The translations under genes were made by a program, and so were the position numbers. Below, piece after piece: positions 12,495 through 23,490 of a DNA stretch of 49,209 bases (within the stretch, counting starts at the first letter, position 1; the number at the start of each line of letters is the position of its first letter). The stretch covers positions 277 to 49,485 of the forward strand of contig JAPEVF010000328.1 of the NCBI GenBank assembly GCA_029747585.1, read 5' to 3'. The notes below the pieces were generated by a model. The model ran no database searches. It worked only from the letters and a program-made list of their open reading frames with translations, and had not been told where the DNA came from. The DNA comes from Pleurotus djamor (taxonomy: Eukaryota > Basidiomycota > Agaricomycetes > Agaricales > Pleurotaceae).

Positions 12495-13532
12495 ATGTCC
12501 GCCCCTGCCGTTGCAGTACCCGCTCAAGAGAATATGTCAATCCAAGTCACGGAGAAGGTTCGTCTTCCTGTAATCCTTCCTCTATCTCATCTCTAACTCC
12601 AATCTTTACAGCCATTAAGTCAAGAAGTATCTACTGGACTCTCTCCCGTCGAGAGTCCCAGCCGTCACGCTCTCCTTCCTACCCAGGATGGAGTGGCCAC
12701 AGATGACAACCACAACAATTCGGTTATCGCTTCCACCGCTGTCAAAGCTCAGGTAGAACCTGCCGCTGTCGACGAGAAGCAAGAGAACGACGGTGGCAAG
12801 AAGAAAGCCATTGCGAAGACGAAGAAGAGTGCGCGCATCGCTCAGTCGAAGAATAAGAAGCAAGCTGAGGAGAAGGGCAAGGAGCTTCCTCTCCCCGAAG
12901 GCGCGCGTATCATCTGTCAAGACTATGGTCGCCCTCTTTGCCCTATCGACCCAACCAACGCTGAATCGGCTCCGGTGGCACCTGCGAGCGACGCTGTCGT
13001 CGATGAAGTCAAGGACGTTGTCGCAGCTGGTGCCAAAACCAAGAAGACCGCTGCCAGACGCAAGTCCGCCGCCAATTTACGGGCTAGCTCCTCCAAGGAC
13101 GATGCTGAGGCTTCTCAGCCTTCCGCTGCCGCCGTCAAGAAGGCTGGACGAGTCAATGCAAAGGCTACTGTTGCCAATGACGTCGACGCTGCTCCCCAGC
13201 CGTCTACGTCTACCAAGACTAAGAAATCCGCTGCAAAGAAATCCGTCGCCGACACCGACGCTCCTGCTAAGCCTAAGCCCAAAGCCGCTAAGGGAAAGAA
13301 AGTCGCCGCGAAGAAAGAAGTTGTCCCTTCTATTTCTGTTCGTGCTCCCGCAGCAGGGAAAGGAAAAGGCAAGGCGAAGGAAATCAAGCTCAGTCGGTTC
13401 GCTCCCGTTGAGGAGGGAAGTAGTGCGGTCAAGCGCAAGGCACCTGAGGATGACGAAGCCGTCGACGAAGACTGTGACGCCGATGATGATGGTGTCCGTC
13501 GTCCATCCAAGAGGGCGAAGGTTGTCACATAG
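12495..13532 (+). CDS. Lys/Ala-rich basic protein, probably nuclear (327 aa)
   Basis: Two exons: 12495-12557 encodes MSAPAVAVPAQENMSIQVTE plus K, a 54-nt intron (gttcgt ... ttacag) follows, and 12612-13532 encodes the remainder. The protein is low-complexity. Ala-, Lys- and Pro-rich stretches alternate with tracts such as KKTAARRKSAAN, TKTKKSAAKKSV and PKAAKGKKVAAKKE. There is an acidic patch near the end (DDEAVDEDCDADDDG) and a terminal basic cluster RRPSKRAKVVT that resembles a nuclear localisation signal. One segment near residue 90 (LPEGARIICQDYGRPLCPID) is not low-complexity and may be the conserved core. Composition recalls the tails of histone H1, but no winged-helix H1/H5 globular domain is visible, so I do not call it a histone. 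A chromatin or nucleolar role is inference. The start lies in good context (acaATGtcc) after a pyrimidine-rich leader. Confidence 0.8.
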
Positions 13533-14908
13533 GCTCGATGATTACCAGGACACCTCCTTCTCCATACCTCTGTATTTTTCTGTCTCTTTGTTCAATTTTG
13601 TACAGGTATATCTCCGTATATGATAACCGCAGCATTCATCATTGTATGCTTTCTTTCGTGTTGACATCACGGACTTTCTTGATCATTTTTCCGTCCTTTC
13701 CAATGCTTCGTATACTTGTGAACCCCTCACACTTGTTCCATACCCATCTCAACCCTTGTCTAGCCAGGTTCGGCCCGTCTTTGGATAGATGCTTATCTCA
13801 AGTCTTCAGAAGTCTCGGTGAGTTGTCGTTTGATTACCCCGCATCTTTCATAATGAAAATTCCTATAGTAGTTTTTCGTTCTCTGGTTGCTCGGTCTTCT
13901 GCTCAGTTGTATGCCTCGTGATTGGTCCTCCAAGTACCACCACCGAACCTCCGAACGGGCATGCGGAGCTGATCAATTCGAAGTTCGCGGACCTTCAAGG
14001 TAGGGAAACGCACTCTAAATTTGTGTCGGCATTTGGAACTTACTTCCGCGTTCGCAATACTGCTGCCCTGCCTAGCCATAGCTGTTCGCTCGAGCCGTCG
14101 TCCAAGGCTGAAGAACTATTATACGAAGTGCTAGACCCGTTGTTCAGCTGTTCCTCAGTTCTTAGGTTAGGTACAGCGGGGAATCCAAGCCGTCACGATA
14201 TCACGGCTAGCAATTTTACGGCCTATGGTATCTTGGATGGCTCCATTGTCCGTATCCGATGTTGTTGCTTTCAGTACCGACTACTCAACTCAGACTCTTG
14301 TATACTAGGTTGATCCTATCCTTGATATCTCTGCGTCCCTGGCCAGCGACGCTCATCCCAGTAGACCGCTGATTCCAACAGCACCAGCGTCGCCATCTAT
14401 AGCTGAGAGCCCTCTCCGGGATGCTTCCTTCCAGATACTTTGAGCTCAACTCGCGTCCGACTATGTAGTGATGGAAATATATTCCAGCATCGCTACGAGT
14501 ACAATGGCCTTGAGTGCTATGTGCGTACTGCTGTACTGGTTTTTTTCACGCTGCAGGCGCGTCCAAAGTTGGCCCCCAATGGTATCCGAAACGACCCTTA
14601 TCATTCGGCTCCCATCCCGAGCTCCAGGAGATAGTGTACACGCGTCACACCTCCTCGGCTTTACGGCTTTGAACTACGGTGGGCCCATCGTTTCTGTTTG
14701 GATTTATCATTTTTGACGGGTTGTCACCCTGCCTGCTTCCTTGCATGGTTCCAGTATTGGAATCTTCGGCCAGGGATCTCACATCAGTCATCCTGTTCCT
14801 TCTCTTGCAGTACGCCGACATAAATACCGTAACCTTCAATGCGCAATATCCAATACGTGCCAATCGCAACATTCAGCATCCTACAGCTTGAGAGTCCTAC
14901 CAAACTGA
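13533..14908. other. intergenic stretch without a convincing gene
   Basis: The first part is T-rich and is the probable 3' UTR of the basic-protein gene (tgtatttttctgtctctttg and similar). Plus-strand frames at 13918-14313 (131 codons) and 14468-14716 show no recognised domain and no evident splicing partner. The minus strand downstream belongs to the 3' side of the gene at 14909-15403. Confidence 0.45.
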
Positions 14909-15403
14909 TTATCCATCCAATTGATCTAGCTGTTTTCGTATCTCCCTGATTTCCGCCTTCATACTATCCGTCAACGTTGCTTGCTCAAACCACGAATATT
15001 CACATCTGGCATCCTCATTGATCATCTTGATGTCTTTTTCCAGTCGAAGCCATTTTCCCGTCAACCTGTGGACTTCACGCTCCTTTGTTGTCATCCTCTT
15101 TTTTGCATCCTCCCGATTAACATTCGTCTTGGTAACCCACCTCGTATTCTCGCTGGTGGCTGGGTCACCGCGTTTTTGGCCTTCACGTCCTTCTTTCTCC
15201 GTCGTCGGAACGACCTCCCACGGCCTCCTCGATATCTCCTTAGATCTCTCCTTCCTTACCCAAGGTTCTTGATCTTCGTACATATCATCGCGACTGACAT
15301 TCCTTTCCTTAACCTTGTATCCCTTCCTCTCTACCGTTCGCTTGGCTGGTTGACTTTCCTCTTGCTCCTGCTTAGGCCGGGGCGTATACTTTGATTTTTT
15401 CAT
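14909..15403 (-). CDS. hypothetical charged protein (164 aa)
   Basis: Single open frame starting at 15403 (MKKSKYTPRPKQEQEESQPA) and ending LDQLDG at 14909. It is unusually rich in Lys, Arg and Glu. The C-terminal 60 residues (from KEREVHRLTGKWLRLEKDIK to MKAEIREIRKQLDQLDG) have heptad-like spacing of Leu/Ile and are probably a short coiled coil. The N-terminal part looks disordered. No family is recognised. The opposite strand also has an open frame across this region (14981-15394), but its translation looks like the complement of a charged sequence (Leu/Phe/Ser-rich), so the minus strand is preferred. Role unknown; binding to nucleic acid or protein is only a guess from composition. Confidence 0.5.
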   Translation of the reverse strand: MKKSKYTPRPKQEQEESQPAKRTVERKGYKVKERNVSRDDMYEDQEPWVRKERSKEISRRPWEVVPTTEKEGREGQKRGDPATSENTRWVTKTNVNREDAKKRMTTKEREVHRLTGKWLRLEKDIKMINEDARCEYSWFEQATLTDSMKAEIREIRKQLDQLDG

Positions 15404-16283
15404 CCGCTTGGCCGTGAACGTTTGAGCCTTGGTAATACAGCGTCGAGCTCAAGGGCGTATTGAGTGTTGAGTGATCGCGTTTTGTAGAGGAGACGCACTT
15501 CGTAGAGTAGAGGAGACAACTTGAAGGAGATCAGGAATTCATTGATTTTATACGGAAGGGAACAATAGGGCAAACGACTGAAGCTGAAGCATTGAGTGGC
15601 AACATGTGAGGCGGCAGGATCGCCAACACGCCAGTGGAGTACCGAAAGTTGCTTCTAGTTATCAAACGGCGCGTCGGCGACTCTGTGGCTCCAGAATGAA
15701 GGACAGGGATCCACATGAAGGCGTATTGAATTTGGCTGGCCGTACGACGTACGCCACGACAGGGATCGTGCCAGTATACGAGTCGGTCTACATAGTCAAT
15801 TATCTGCGTGTTGTGATTGGTATGGAGTACACTTCTGAAAACAAGTGGGTAGTAGGCTGTAGGTTGCGTGCGGACTGTCGGTATATGTAGATGTATACAG
15901 CGGCGAAGTGGATATAGAGGAAAGGAGGGTATAGGTGTTAGAGTAGATATGGAGCAAGGATATGAAAGATGAAAGAATGGAGGAGGCGTCGGCGATGACA
16001 AGAAAAAAAAAGGGAAAGAGGGAAAGAGGAAATGAAGGTGATAAATATACGTGAACGAGGTACTCTATACTCTAAAGTAAGTAAAATGTCCTTGATATCA
16101 ATATCGTAGCGAACGAACNAAAAAAGTCCTGGAGGAGATGAACCAGTTGAGCCATAGGTACCGGTAAACGTCCGAGGGAATCAGCAGGCCGATCCCATAG
16201 CACGCGTCAAGTTCAAGCTTCCAAAATCCAAGCTCAAAGCTCAAGTGGTACACGCTACGCCCAGCCTCTAACCACGACAGCGA
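15404..16283. other. intergenic, upstream of the charged-protein gene and 3' of the 585-aa gene
   Basis: This holds the putative promoter of the minus-strand gene ending at 15403 and the 3' flank of the minus-strand gene at 16284. A 156-codon minus frame at 15531-16001 has no recognisable features and a translation dominated by Pro, Ser and Leu. An undetermined base (N) is present at 16119 before a run of six A. Confidence 0.45.
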
Positions 16284-18041
16284 CTACTCGGTATTAGCGA
16301 GGAACGCCCCATACCCAGCCCCAGCCCCCAAGCTCATACTCCTTGACGAGCGTCTCGCATGACCCGCTCTAACCGTCACATCATTCCCAAGCCCAAGGTC
16401 GGTACTAGGGAACATCTTCGCCTCTGGTTGCATCTGCACCTGTAATTGATGGTGTAGAATTAAATCGGAATCTTCGTCCAACCCGTCGAGGCGCATGTTA
16501 CTCGTAGTAGTAGTAGGAGGTAGTGAGATGCCTGGATGATATGGATGATATGGGTGATCTGGATGGGAAGGGAAGGTAGAGGAGAAAGTAGCAGAGACGG
16601 GCGAACGTAAAGAAGAAAACGACGTCTGTGACTGTGAATCGGAGGTGCCAGTGGTGGATGACCTCGTCTCTTTGGATCGCTTTTTGTGTTGTGGGGGTTG
16701 GAGAGGTGGGAGGTCGATGAGACGATGTTGGTTGGGTCCTGGATGTGGGAGGTGAGGCATGGGGTGAGGTTGAGGTTGCTGTTGCTGTTGATGGGGACGG
16801 GGATATGGACAAGGATAGCTGGTATCTAACCACGACGCAGACGTCCTCGAGCGGGAATTTGAAATCGAATCCGAACCACCTGAAGCTGATGCTGATGAAC
16901 CGCCTGAGACGACGCGTCGGGCGGTATACACGCCTCCGTCCAAATCAGCTGCTTCGTCGCCGTCTTCGTCTTCGTTCATGATCCGGTGTACGCTATCGAT
17001 GTTGGCTGCGCGACCATTCCGACGATTTGAGAGACCGTACCCATTGGCATCAGACGATGATGAGTCGAGCATCGAGGGACTTCGCAGCGATGATTCTGAA
17101 GGTGTGGAAGGTTGGTGATGAGGATGAGGATGAGGATATGCCTGAGGACAGCCGGGATGGGAATGGTGGACGGGTACGTTGGTACCGCTCCCTTGAAATC
17201 CTTCAAAGTCTCCATCTCCTCCATCTCCTCCAAATCCACCAAGATGAATTTGGTCAAGCGACAAACCCAAAGCTTCCGCTTGAGCCAACCGCTTCACCTC
17301 CCGCCTCTCTCTCCTCCTCCGCCGTCGCTCTTCCTTCTGCCTGAGCTCCTCGGCGACAGCTGCTTCAGCTGCTAACACCCTCTGGAGGAGTTGTTCGGGT
17401 GTCAGATCATCCAGTTTTAGCGAGGTTTGCGTTGGTCCGGAGAGGTGGGGTGTTTGTGTGTCTGCGGGGAGGAGAGGTGATGTTGGTTTTGATGTTGGTT
17501 TTGATGTTGAAGAGGAGGAAGACGAAGACAAAGTCGGACGCGTTCCAAGGCTACCTGAGACTCGGAGCCCATCCTCTCCGGTTTCATTTTCATCGTCAAG
17601 AGGGAGCTGGATAGCAGGCGTCCGCTTCCCGAATAACCTCCATCCTAGAAAACCGACACCGACGTTGTTGGGTCCTCGAGCTTTCAAATTCTTGGAGTGT
17701 CTCTGTCTTTGTCTCTGTCTATGGGACGCTCGACCTGGGTTGGAATGTAAAGAGAGTGCGTCTGCGTCTGCGGTTATGTCGTCTTCGAGGGAGTGGGAGT
17801 GGGATTGGGATTGGAGGGGACGGAAGTGGTGGTTATGATGGTTGTGATGGTTGTGGTGATGGTGGTTGGGAGAGAGAGGCGCATTGACGTTGACGTTGCT
17901 GGTTGAACTTGAAGGGACAGAGGCGTCATCATGACGGTCACGAGGCGCCTTGTTGAGACTCAGACAGGCTAGACAGGAGCCGAAGGCTGCTTGGACGGTG
18001 TCGGACCAGGAGAAATGAATGTCCATGTCCATGTCGTCCAT
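16284..18041 (-). CDS. intronless low-complexity protein, 585 aa, function unknown
   Basis: A single long frame from 18041 (MDDMDMDIHFSWSDTVQAAF) to FLANTE at 16284. The first 30 residues (FGSCLACLSLNKAP) carry two Cys after a short amphipathic stretch, which could be a lipidation site (inference). Next come a His/Asn tract (HHHHNHHNHHNHH, about residues 60-72), a Gln/Arg/His tract, and a conserved-looking segment KARGPNNVGVGFLGWRLFGK. A basic/acidic helix follows: LDDLTPEQLLQRVLAAEAAV then EELRQKEERRRRRRERREVK, the best candidate for a folded or coiled-coil region (about 210-262). The rest is Ser/Pro/His-rich, ending in RRSSRSMSLGAGAGYGAF. The strand choice is firm because the other strand is broken into short frames. 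I do not recognise a named family, but the pattern suggests an agaricomycete-specific protein with a few conserved islands in disordered sequence. Confidence 0.8.
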   Translation of the reverse strand: MDDMDMDIHFSWSDTVQAAFGSCLACLSLNKAPRDRHDDASVPSSSTSNVNVNAPLSPNHHHHNHHNHHNHHFRPLQSQSHSHSLEDDITADADALSLHSNPGRASHRQRQRQRHSKNLKARGPNNVGVGFLGWRLFGKRTPAIQLPLDDENETGEDGLRVSGSLGTRPTLSSSSSSSTSKPTSKPTSPLLPADTQTPHLSGPTQTSLKLDDLTPEQLLQRVLAAEAAVAEELRQKEERRRRRRERREVKRLAQAEALGLSLDQIHLGGFGGDGGDGDFEGFQGSGTNVPVHHSHPGCPQAYPHPHPHHQPSTPSESSLRSPSMLDSSSSDANGYGLSNRRNGRAANIDSVHRIMNEDEDGDEAADLDGGVYTARRVVSGGSSASASGGSDSISNSRSRTSASWLDTSYPCPYPRPHQQQQQPQPHPMPHLPHPGPNQHRLIDLPPLQPPQHKKRSKETRSSTTGTSDSQSQTSFSSLRSPVSATFSSTFPSHPDHPYHPYHPGISLPPTTTTSNMRLDGLDEDSDLILHHQLQVQMQPEAKMFPSTDLGLGNDVTVRAGHARRSSRSMSLGAGAGYGAFLANTE

Positions 18042-21000
18042 CGTTAGAGGATTGAAGCGGACGTGGATGGCGTTAGAGGAAAAGTGATCGAGGTTGAAAT
18101 TTGCAATTTGAGATTTCGGAAGGGTTGTAGTGTGGGGAAGGGTTTTTCGGGTTACGCCTATTTTTCAACCGGACCCCATAATCAGGAGCAAAGGAAAAGC
18201 CAAAGTCCGCATGGTCGTTGCAACATTCTCGTACTTACGTCGTAGTGGTCAAAGTATACAGAGAACTAGAGAACTAGAGAATTACATATGTGATGCCGAA
18301 GACTACAAGGAAGAGCGAACTGAAGACGTAAAAGGGCAGAAGCAAGTCCGTAAGGAATCTGGATGAACGAGGTGATAAAGTTGGGAGAACAAGAACAAGA
18401 GGTTGAAAACGCAGGTAACTAAGGAAGGTAATAAGGTATGACACGCAATAATCAGTCACTGTCCGAAGAAAAAGAGGCGTAGTCCAAAATCGTCGCCCTC
18501 ATATTGGCACAACCACTCTATATTTCATCTCTGAGCCTCAGACTCTAATGACTATCCTCCTCGACGCCCTGGCTCCGCCCTAACAATCGGTACGGGTATA
18601 GAGAGGGTTCATGACCCATCTAACCACCGCGAATAAGAACGAGTTTATACGCAGGAACTACCGTCAGATCATCCTGACACGGGCCCACTCTTGATGAAAG
18701 CAGTCTGCCGTAATCTGTCCTACAGCACTTGGGCATCAGCATCCTGCTTCCAGAGCGATTAATGAATGAGCTCCTCAGTACACTGGCGCGCGGCGTGCCA
18801 ACAGGAGAAGTAGCAGGGATCGTGACAAAGTAGAGTAGATGGGACTGGGGCGTTTTTGAAAGGTTCGCCTCGGACTACCAAGCTAGGTCAGGCGTTGACG
18901 CCACGGGTGGTGGTAACGGGGGCAGTGGTCAGAAGCCAGTCACAGCCATGCTCGCCATCGCAATCATCATCACAGCTCGCTTATGCGAGAACGATCCGCG
19001 TGACTCCGAGACCAAAGACGCGGCTAGGTTGTATTTGAAGGGACGACGCAAACGGTGGAAGCCAGCATGAGGTTTGTGATTATTGATGAAGATCGTTCTG
19101 GGACAGCTCCCGACGATGTGTGGGAGTGGGGCATCGGAGACATCGTTGCATTGTCATTTGAAGAAAACCATTGCGTGACGATGAGCAGAGGGCGGTCGTC
19201 AGAGACAAAGGTTGACGTCCTGAAGCCGAAGCGGCGGGAGAGGCATTTCGTAACCTCCTGGAGAATTGATCGCTCTCTGCGAGCGTGCGTCTTCTCCGCC
19301 TTCATTAACCAACCAGAAACGTGGTCCCAGACAGCCCAACATCTCCACCAACATTCTTCATCTTCCTTGCCGCCACGAATGTCGACCCAGGCTAACGCTG
19401 AGAGACAACCTGAACGCCCGCCATACATCGCGTAAGCCACTAGTTGACGGCAAGGAGTAGCGATGTTGCTAGCATCGGGTGATGGGGAATGAGTGACGGT
19501 GGAAGGATGTGTGAGGAGGAAAGGCGGTGACGCTGTCCTTCTGGTGGATTTCGAAGTCGAACGTATGCGATGGAGGGGTGCGGCCTTGACATATCCGTCC
19601 ATATGTGGATGAGTTCTAAGACGTCGACCTCAGGCTGGCATTTGGACCCAGGGCTGGAGGATTCACGCCATCTGCAGCCGACGTCCCAACAGTTCCTCGG
19701 ATTCCTCGTATTCATCAACCAATCAATGTAAACCCCCATCTTAGGTCTTCATGAACATATCGGTCGTAGGTTTTAGATTGCGAACTCGAGAAAAGCGTAG
19801 TAAACCGCTTTCCAGGTCAGAGGATTCGAGCGCGTTTGGATTCGGGATACCTGGAATAAGGAGCCGTAGGTAGCAGATACGCTGTGGGCCGCTACGTTTG
19901 ATACACATGGGGCGCGCAGGCGGTCGAAATACGGAGTAGTCCGGGGAGGAAGAAACTGCATCACGAGGTTCAAATAACCTGCACGGTACATAGGTAGAGT
20001 TGAGTACCTCTCAGCATGGACGAAAGATTCGATCCGCTCACCCAGGCAAGAAATCGGATTTTCAAGTCAAAAAAACACTCTGCAATGATTTCCAATCTGA
20101 ACCCGACGCGAAACCAACTTTGCTACTTGTGACTACATGTCTTGGATTAGGTCTTGATTTTCTGTCTCGAAGACTTGTAGGTGGTGTCAAATGAGAAAGA
20201 CACAGAACACGAATCCGAAGCGTCGTTCAAACGTTCACGGTTGGAATAAACTTGTAAACTGCCAAGGCCCAACGACCAGAACGCGTCACCGTTGTGTCAG
20301 GTGACTCGATAACAGATAGGGAGAAGAGACAGGGGACAAGATCTTTCTTTTACCTTCCAACTCACGCTTGAGCGTCACAGAGCAAAAGCTACGATGCAGA
20401 TGTTGAGGGAGGCTCGGATAAGTCAATTCTAAGATATGAGCGTCGGTAAATCGTGACGGCAAAGAGCAGAACATGTGCTCTATGATATTAGTACGGTCCA
20501 ATTTTGACTCTCCCTCTTCATTCGGCCTCTAGGGGGCGTACCCCTTTGAGCCCTTGTATCTCCTTGGGCCAGAGAAAGTGAATTTTCAAGGGCGAATTTT
20601 TCTGCAATAGAATCCCTTTGATTCTATCCGTTTGAGTGGCTTCGGACTGGAGTTTTTACTACATTTTGCCACGGCCAACTCAAGTTCCAGCTTCCATAAG
20701 CGCCCAAATTGAAATTGGACGAACTTTGTTTGTTCTCCGACCTTTTACCACACCGTACGCCTCCCCCAATGTTCGTCAACCTGTTGCTCCCGTCGTCTGC
20801 ACTGATGTCTACGTTTAGAAATACTCTATTCGGCACTCCAGTGCTCAAGCGCTCAAGTACCATCAATCACGACTGGATGTAACGCGCTTGAANGATGTTT
20901 TTTTCAAGTATTCCCGCGTCGGGGCCCCATTTGGTTCGTTCCTCCTCTAATATTTGAGCATCAGTGAGTGATATGGAAGCATGGGACCAACGTATCAAGA

Positions 21001-21557
21001 CCTCGAGGCTTCAATGGCTCAAGATGTCACGCTCCGCCATGGTCGAATGGATGGGGTAGATATACCCCTCTAAAGCCCGTACTTCAAGCACATTATCAGT
21101 CAAAATCATTCGCTGGCAACTATCCCACTGTGCTACCTCCCGAGCGTTTCTGAAGCCTTCGGTCTTGCGCTTGGTATACCGCGTTTCCATGTCTCAAGAC
21201 ACAGGCAGAACATCGCAGGCCACAGACACCACCGAGTAGGTGCCGACGATATGTCGAGGTGGAGCTCGGGTATCGTTCTTGATGGATCTTGTCAGCACTG
21301 TGAGCGAAAAAGTGCGTTCTTCGTCTTCTTATACGACATGGAGTTTTTCCTGAAATCCCCCGTAAGGAAACTTTGCTGCCTATTTCATCCGTTACCCTTG
21401 TGGTGCAGAAGGCGCAACCATTTCAGCCTTTTGGGTCTTCCGCGTCGTCGAGCTGTGCCGTGAAATGCTAAGACTCTTCGGGGTGCTCATATGCATAAAT
21501 AGCTCCTTGGGATTCAGTCGTCCAAACGAATAATCAATCCCTCGGTTTGCTGTCACG
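18042..21557. other. 3.5-kb gene-poor stretch
   Basis: The left few hundred bases are the likely promoter and 5' UTR of the 585-aa gene (minus strand). The right end, with a pyrimidine-rich leader around 21440-21550, is the promoter of the GH6 gene. Between them, frames up to 192 codons (19024-19602, minus) and 126 codons (19055-19435, plus) overlap on opposite strands and match nothing I know. I saw no transposon motifs. One N lies at 20893. There is an 8-bp period tandem repeat at 18261-18282. Confidence 0.45.
18261..18282. repeat. short tandem repeat, 8-bp unit
   Basis: The unit gagaacta is repeated about 2.6 times. It lies upstream of the 585-aa gene in noncoding sequence. Confidence 0.5.
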
Positions 21558-23301
21558 ATGAAAGGAACTATCGCGTTGTCTGCCACATTTGCGTCGCTTC
21601 TTGCTTCCATTCTCGCCACACCACTGTCGACTCGTGGACCGCAAGATGTAAATCCATACTTGGATGGCGATCAGTGTGTACTTCCTCTGTTTCCCTACCT
21701 TTGACTTCGTTGCTGACGTCGGTCTTTGGATAGATACATCAGCCCCCTCTATACCGCCAAAGGTTCCATTTCCGCAGTATATCATTTATATTTCAATGCT
21801 GATGCTTGCCGCTACCCATCACAGTGACCGCTGCGGCTGCGGCGATAAGAGCGCGAGGAGACGATGCTTTGGCTGATAGAGCTCTTGCCGTCGCTGACGT
21901 ACGCCCATTTTTCCTTCCTCATTGCCATACATTCGTTTTAACCCCCTTCCTTGTATGATTTCATAGGTCCCCACATTCATCTGGATCGACCGAACATCCG
22001 TCGTCGCCACCATAAGCGAGTTCCTGCGTGATGCTCGTACGATCCAAACCACCACTGGTCGGAAACAAATCGTCAATCTTGCTGTGTATAACCTTCCTGA
22101 TCGGTGAGTATATCCTCTTGCACCTCTTCAACGTTCTTACATTCTGACACGTTACTCATCAATTAGCGATTGCTCAGCGAAGGCATCAGACGGCGAGCTG
22201 CATATTGACCAATCTGGAGAAGCAAGATACGAAGCGTATATCAAGGCTGTTGGAAGTCAGATCGCCAGCGTACCAGAAGTGACCGTGGTTATTAACCTTG
22301 AGACGGACTCGGTGGGGAACTGTGCGTCTCTCCATCTTTCTTTCATTTGTCGTCGTGATGGACAAGATCGTTGACGGAGCATCAATTTTAGTGGTTACTA
22401 ACCTCAGTGTGCCCAAGTGCGCTGGTGCGGCGGACGTACATGTTCGAGCGACTGCGTTCGCTGTTGCTTGGTTGAGGTTCGTACTCCTTTTCATCCCTTC
22501 CTCCTTTTCTCGACGCTTCATGTTATGCTTGCGTAGTCAATACGACAACGTCTCCATCTACCTCGACGGCGCGCACTCTGCCTGGCTCGGCTGGCCAGAT
22601 AACCTCGGTCCCACAGCCGATGTCCTTGCCGACATCGTTGACCGCGCGAAAGCCATTGTACCCACCGCGGCGATCCGTGGTGTCGCGACGAATGTGTCGA
22701 ATTATAATGGGTTGGGTAATGCGACGAGTTTTGGGTATGATGAGTTGGTTTATGTGAGGAATTTGGGGCCGTTGTTGACGGTGAGTTTCTACTTGGTGCT
22801 CGGAGTATTTCTCTCATTGGATGTATGGTGATTGATTTTTGTGATGATGATGATAGGCTCGAGGGTTACCTGCCCATTTCATCGTTGACCAAGGTCGTTC
22901 AGGGAGACAGGATCATGAAAGAACGGGAGGCGATTGGTGTAACAACAAGGTCCGTTACCTACTCTATCCTTTTCATCTGAAGCTTCTGTTTTATCTGACT
23001 CTCCTCTCTTTCCTCTCTCCCTTCTTTTTCTTCTTCTTCTCCTTCACCCTTTCACTTCACTCCACTTCTCTAGCAAGCTGGCTTCGGACCACGTCCATCT
23101 ACAGACACACCTGACCCGAGTATCGACGCGATCGTCTGGGTGAAACCCGGAGGCGACGCTGATGGGACGAGCGATGAGACTGCGGAGAGGTATGATGAGG
23201 CTTGTGGAAGTGAGACGTCGTTGAAGCCTGCGCCGGAAGCGGGGGAGTGGTTCCAGGCGTATTTCGAGCAGTTGGTTGGGTTTGCGAATCCGCCGTTTTG
23301 A
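21558..23301 (+). CDS. secreted GH6 cellobiohydrolase/endoglucanase without CBM1
   Basis: Predicted inverting cellulase of family GH6 (Cel6A/CBHII type), cutting cellulose beta-1,4 bonds outside the cell. The start at 21558 gives a signal peptide (MKGTIALSATFASLLASILA, then TPLSTRG), and the catalytic domain follows almost at once (NPYLDGD...YISPLYTAKVTAAAAAIR), so there is no N-terminal CBM1 or Ser/Pro linker. Conserved blocks are present: VYNLPDRDCSAKASDGELHI (the Asp before Cys corresponds to Trichoderma reesei Cel6A D175), LETDSVGNLVTNLSVPKCAG (D221 equivalent), YLDGAHSAWLGWPDNLGP, GVATNVSNYNGL, PAHFIVDQGRSGRQ, GDWCNNK and VWVKPGGDADGTSDET (D401 equivalent). All four Cys of the two family disulfides (RDC, PKC, DWC and EAC) are kept. 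It ends WFQAYFEQLVGFANPPF at 23301. There are at least seven short introns. Oddities are LETDS for the usual IEPDS and LDGAH for LDAGH. Expression on plant material is expected from the family but not visible here. Confidence 0.93.
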
Positions 23302-23490
23302 TATGTCGACCGATTCACGAAGGCTTAAGCGGGAGTGATGCGTACAAGTGCTGTATTGTTCACTGTTCTAATAATGTACGCGCGTTTTTTCCATCATCCG
23401 CTGAACGTGAAACTCTAAGAATGCTCTACTCTAGTGTCTACCTTGTATCTGGAGCTTCCTGTCAGTGGTCCCTCCTCAGTTGATTGTTGA

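Noticed and set aside
16498..17838. Several plus- and minus-strand frames over the 585-aa gene
   Set aside because: Shadows of a low-complexity coding sequence in other registers.
19024..19602. 192-codon minus-strand frame, possible small gene
   Set aside because: A plus-strand frame overlaps it and neither shows family features; kept only as part of the gene-poor stretch.
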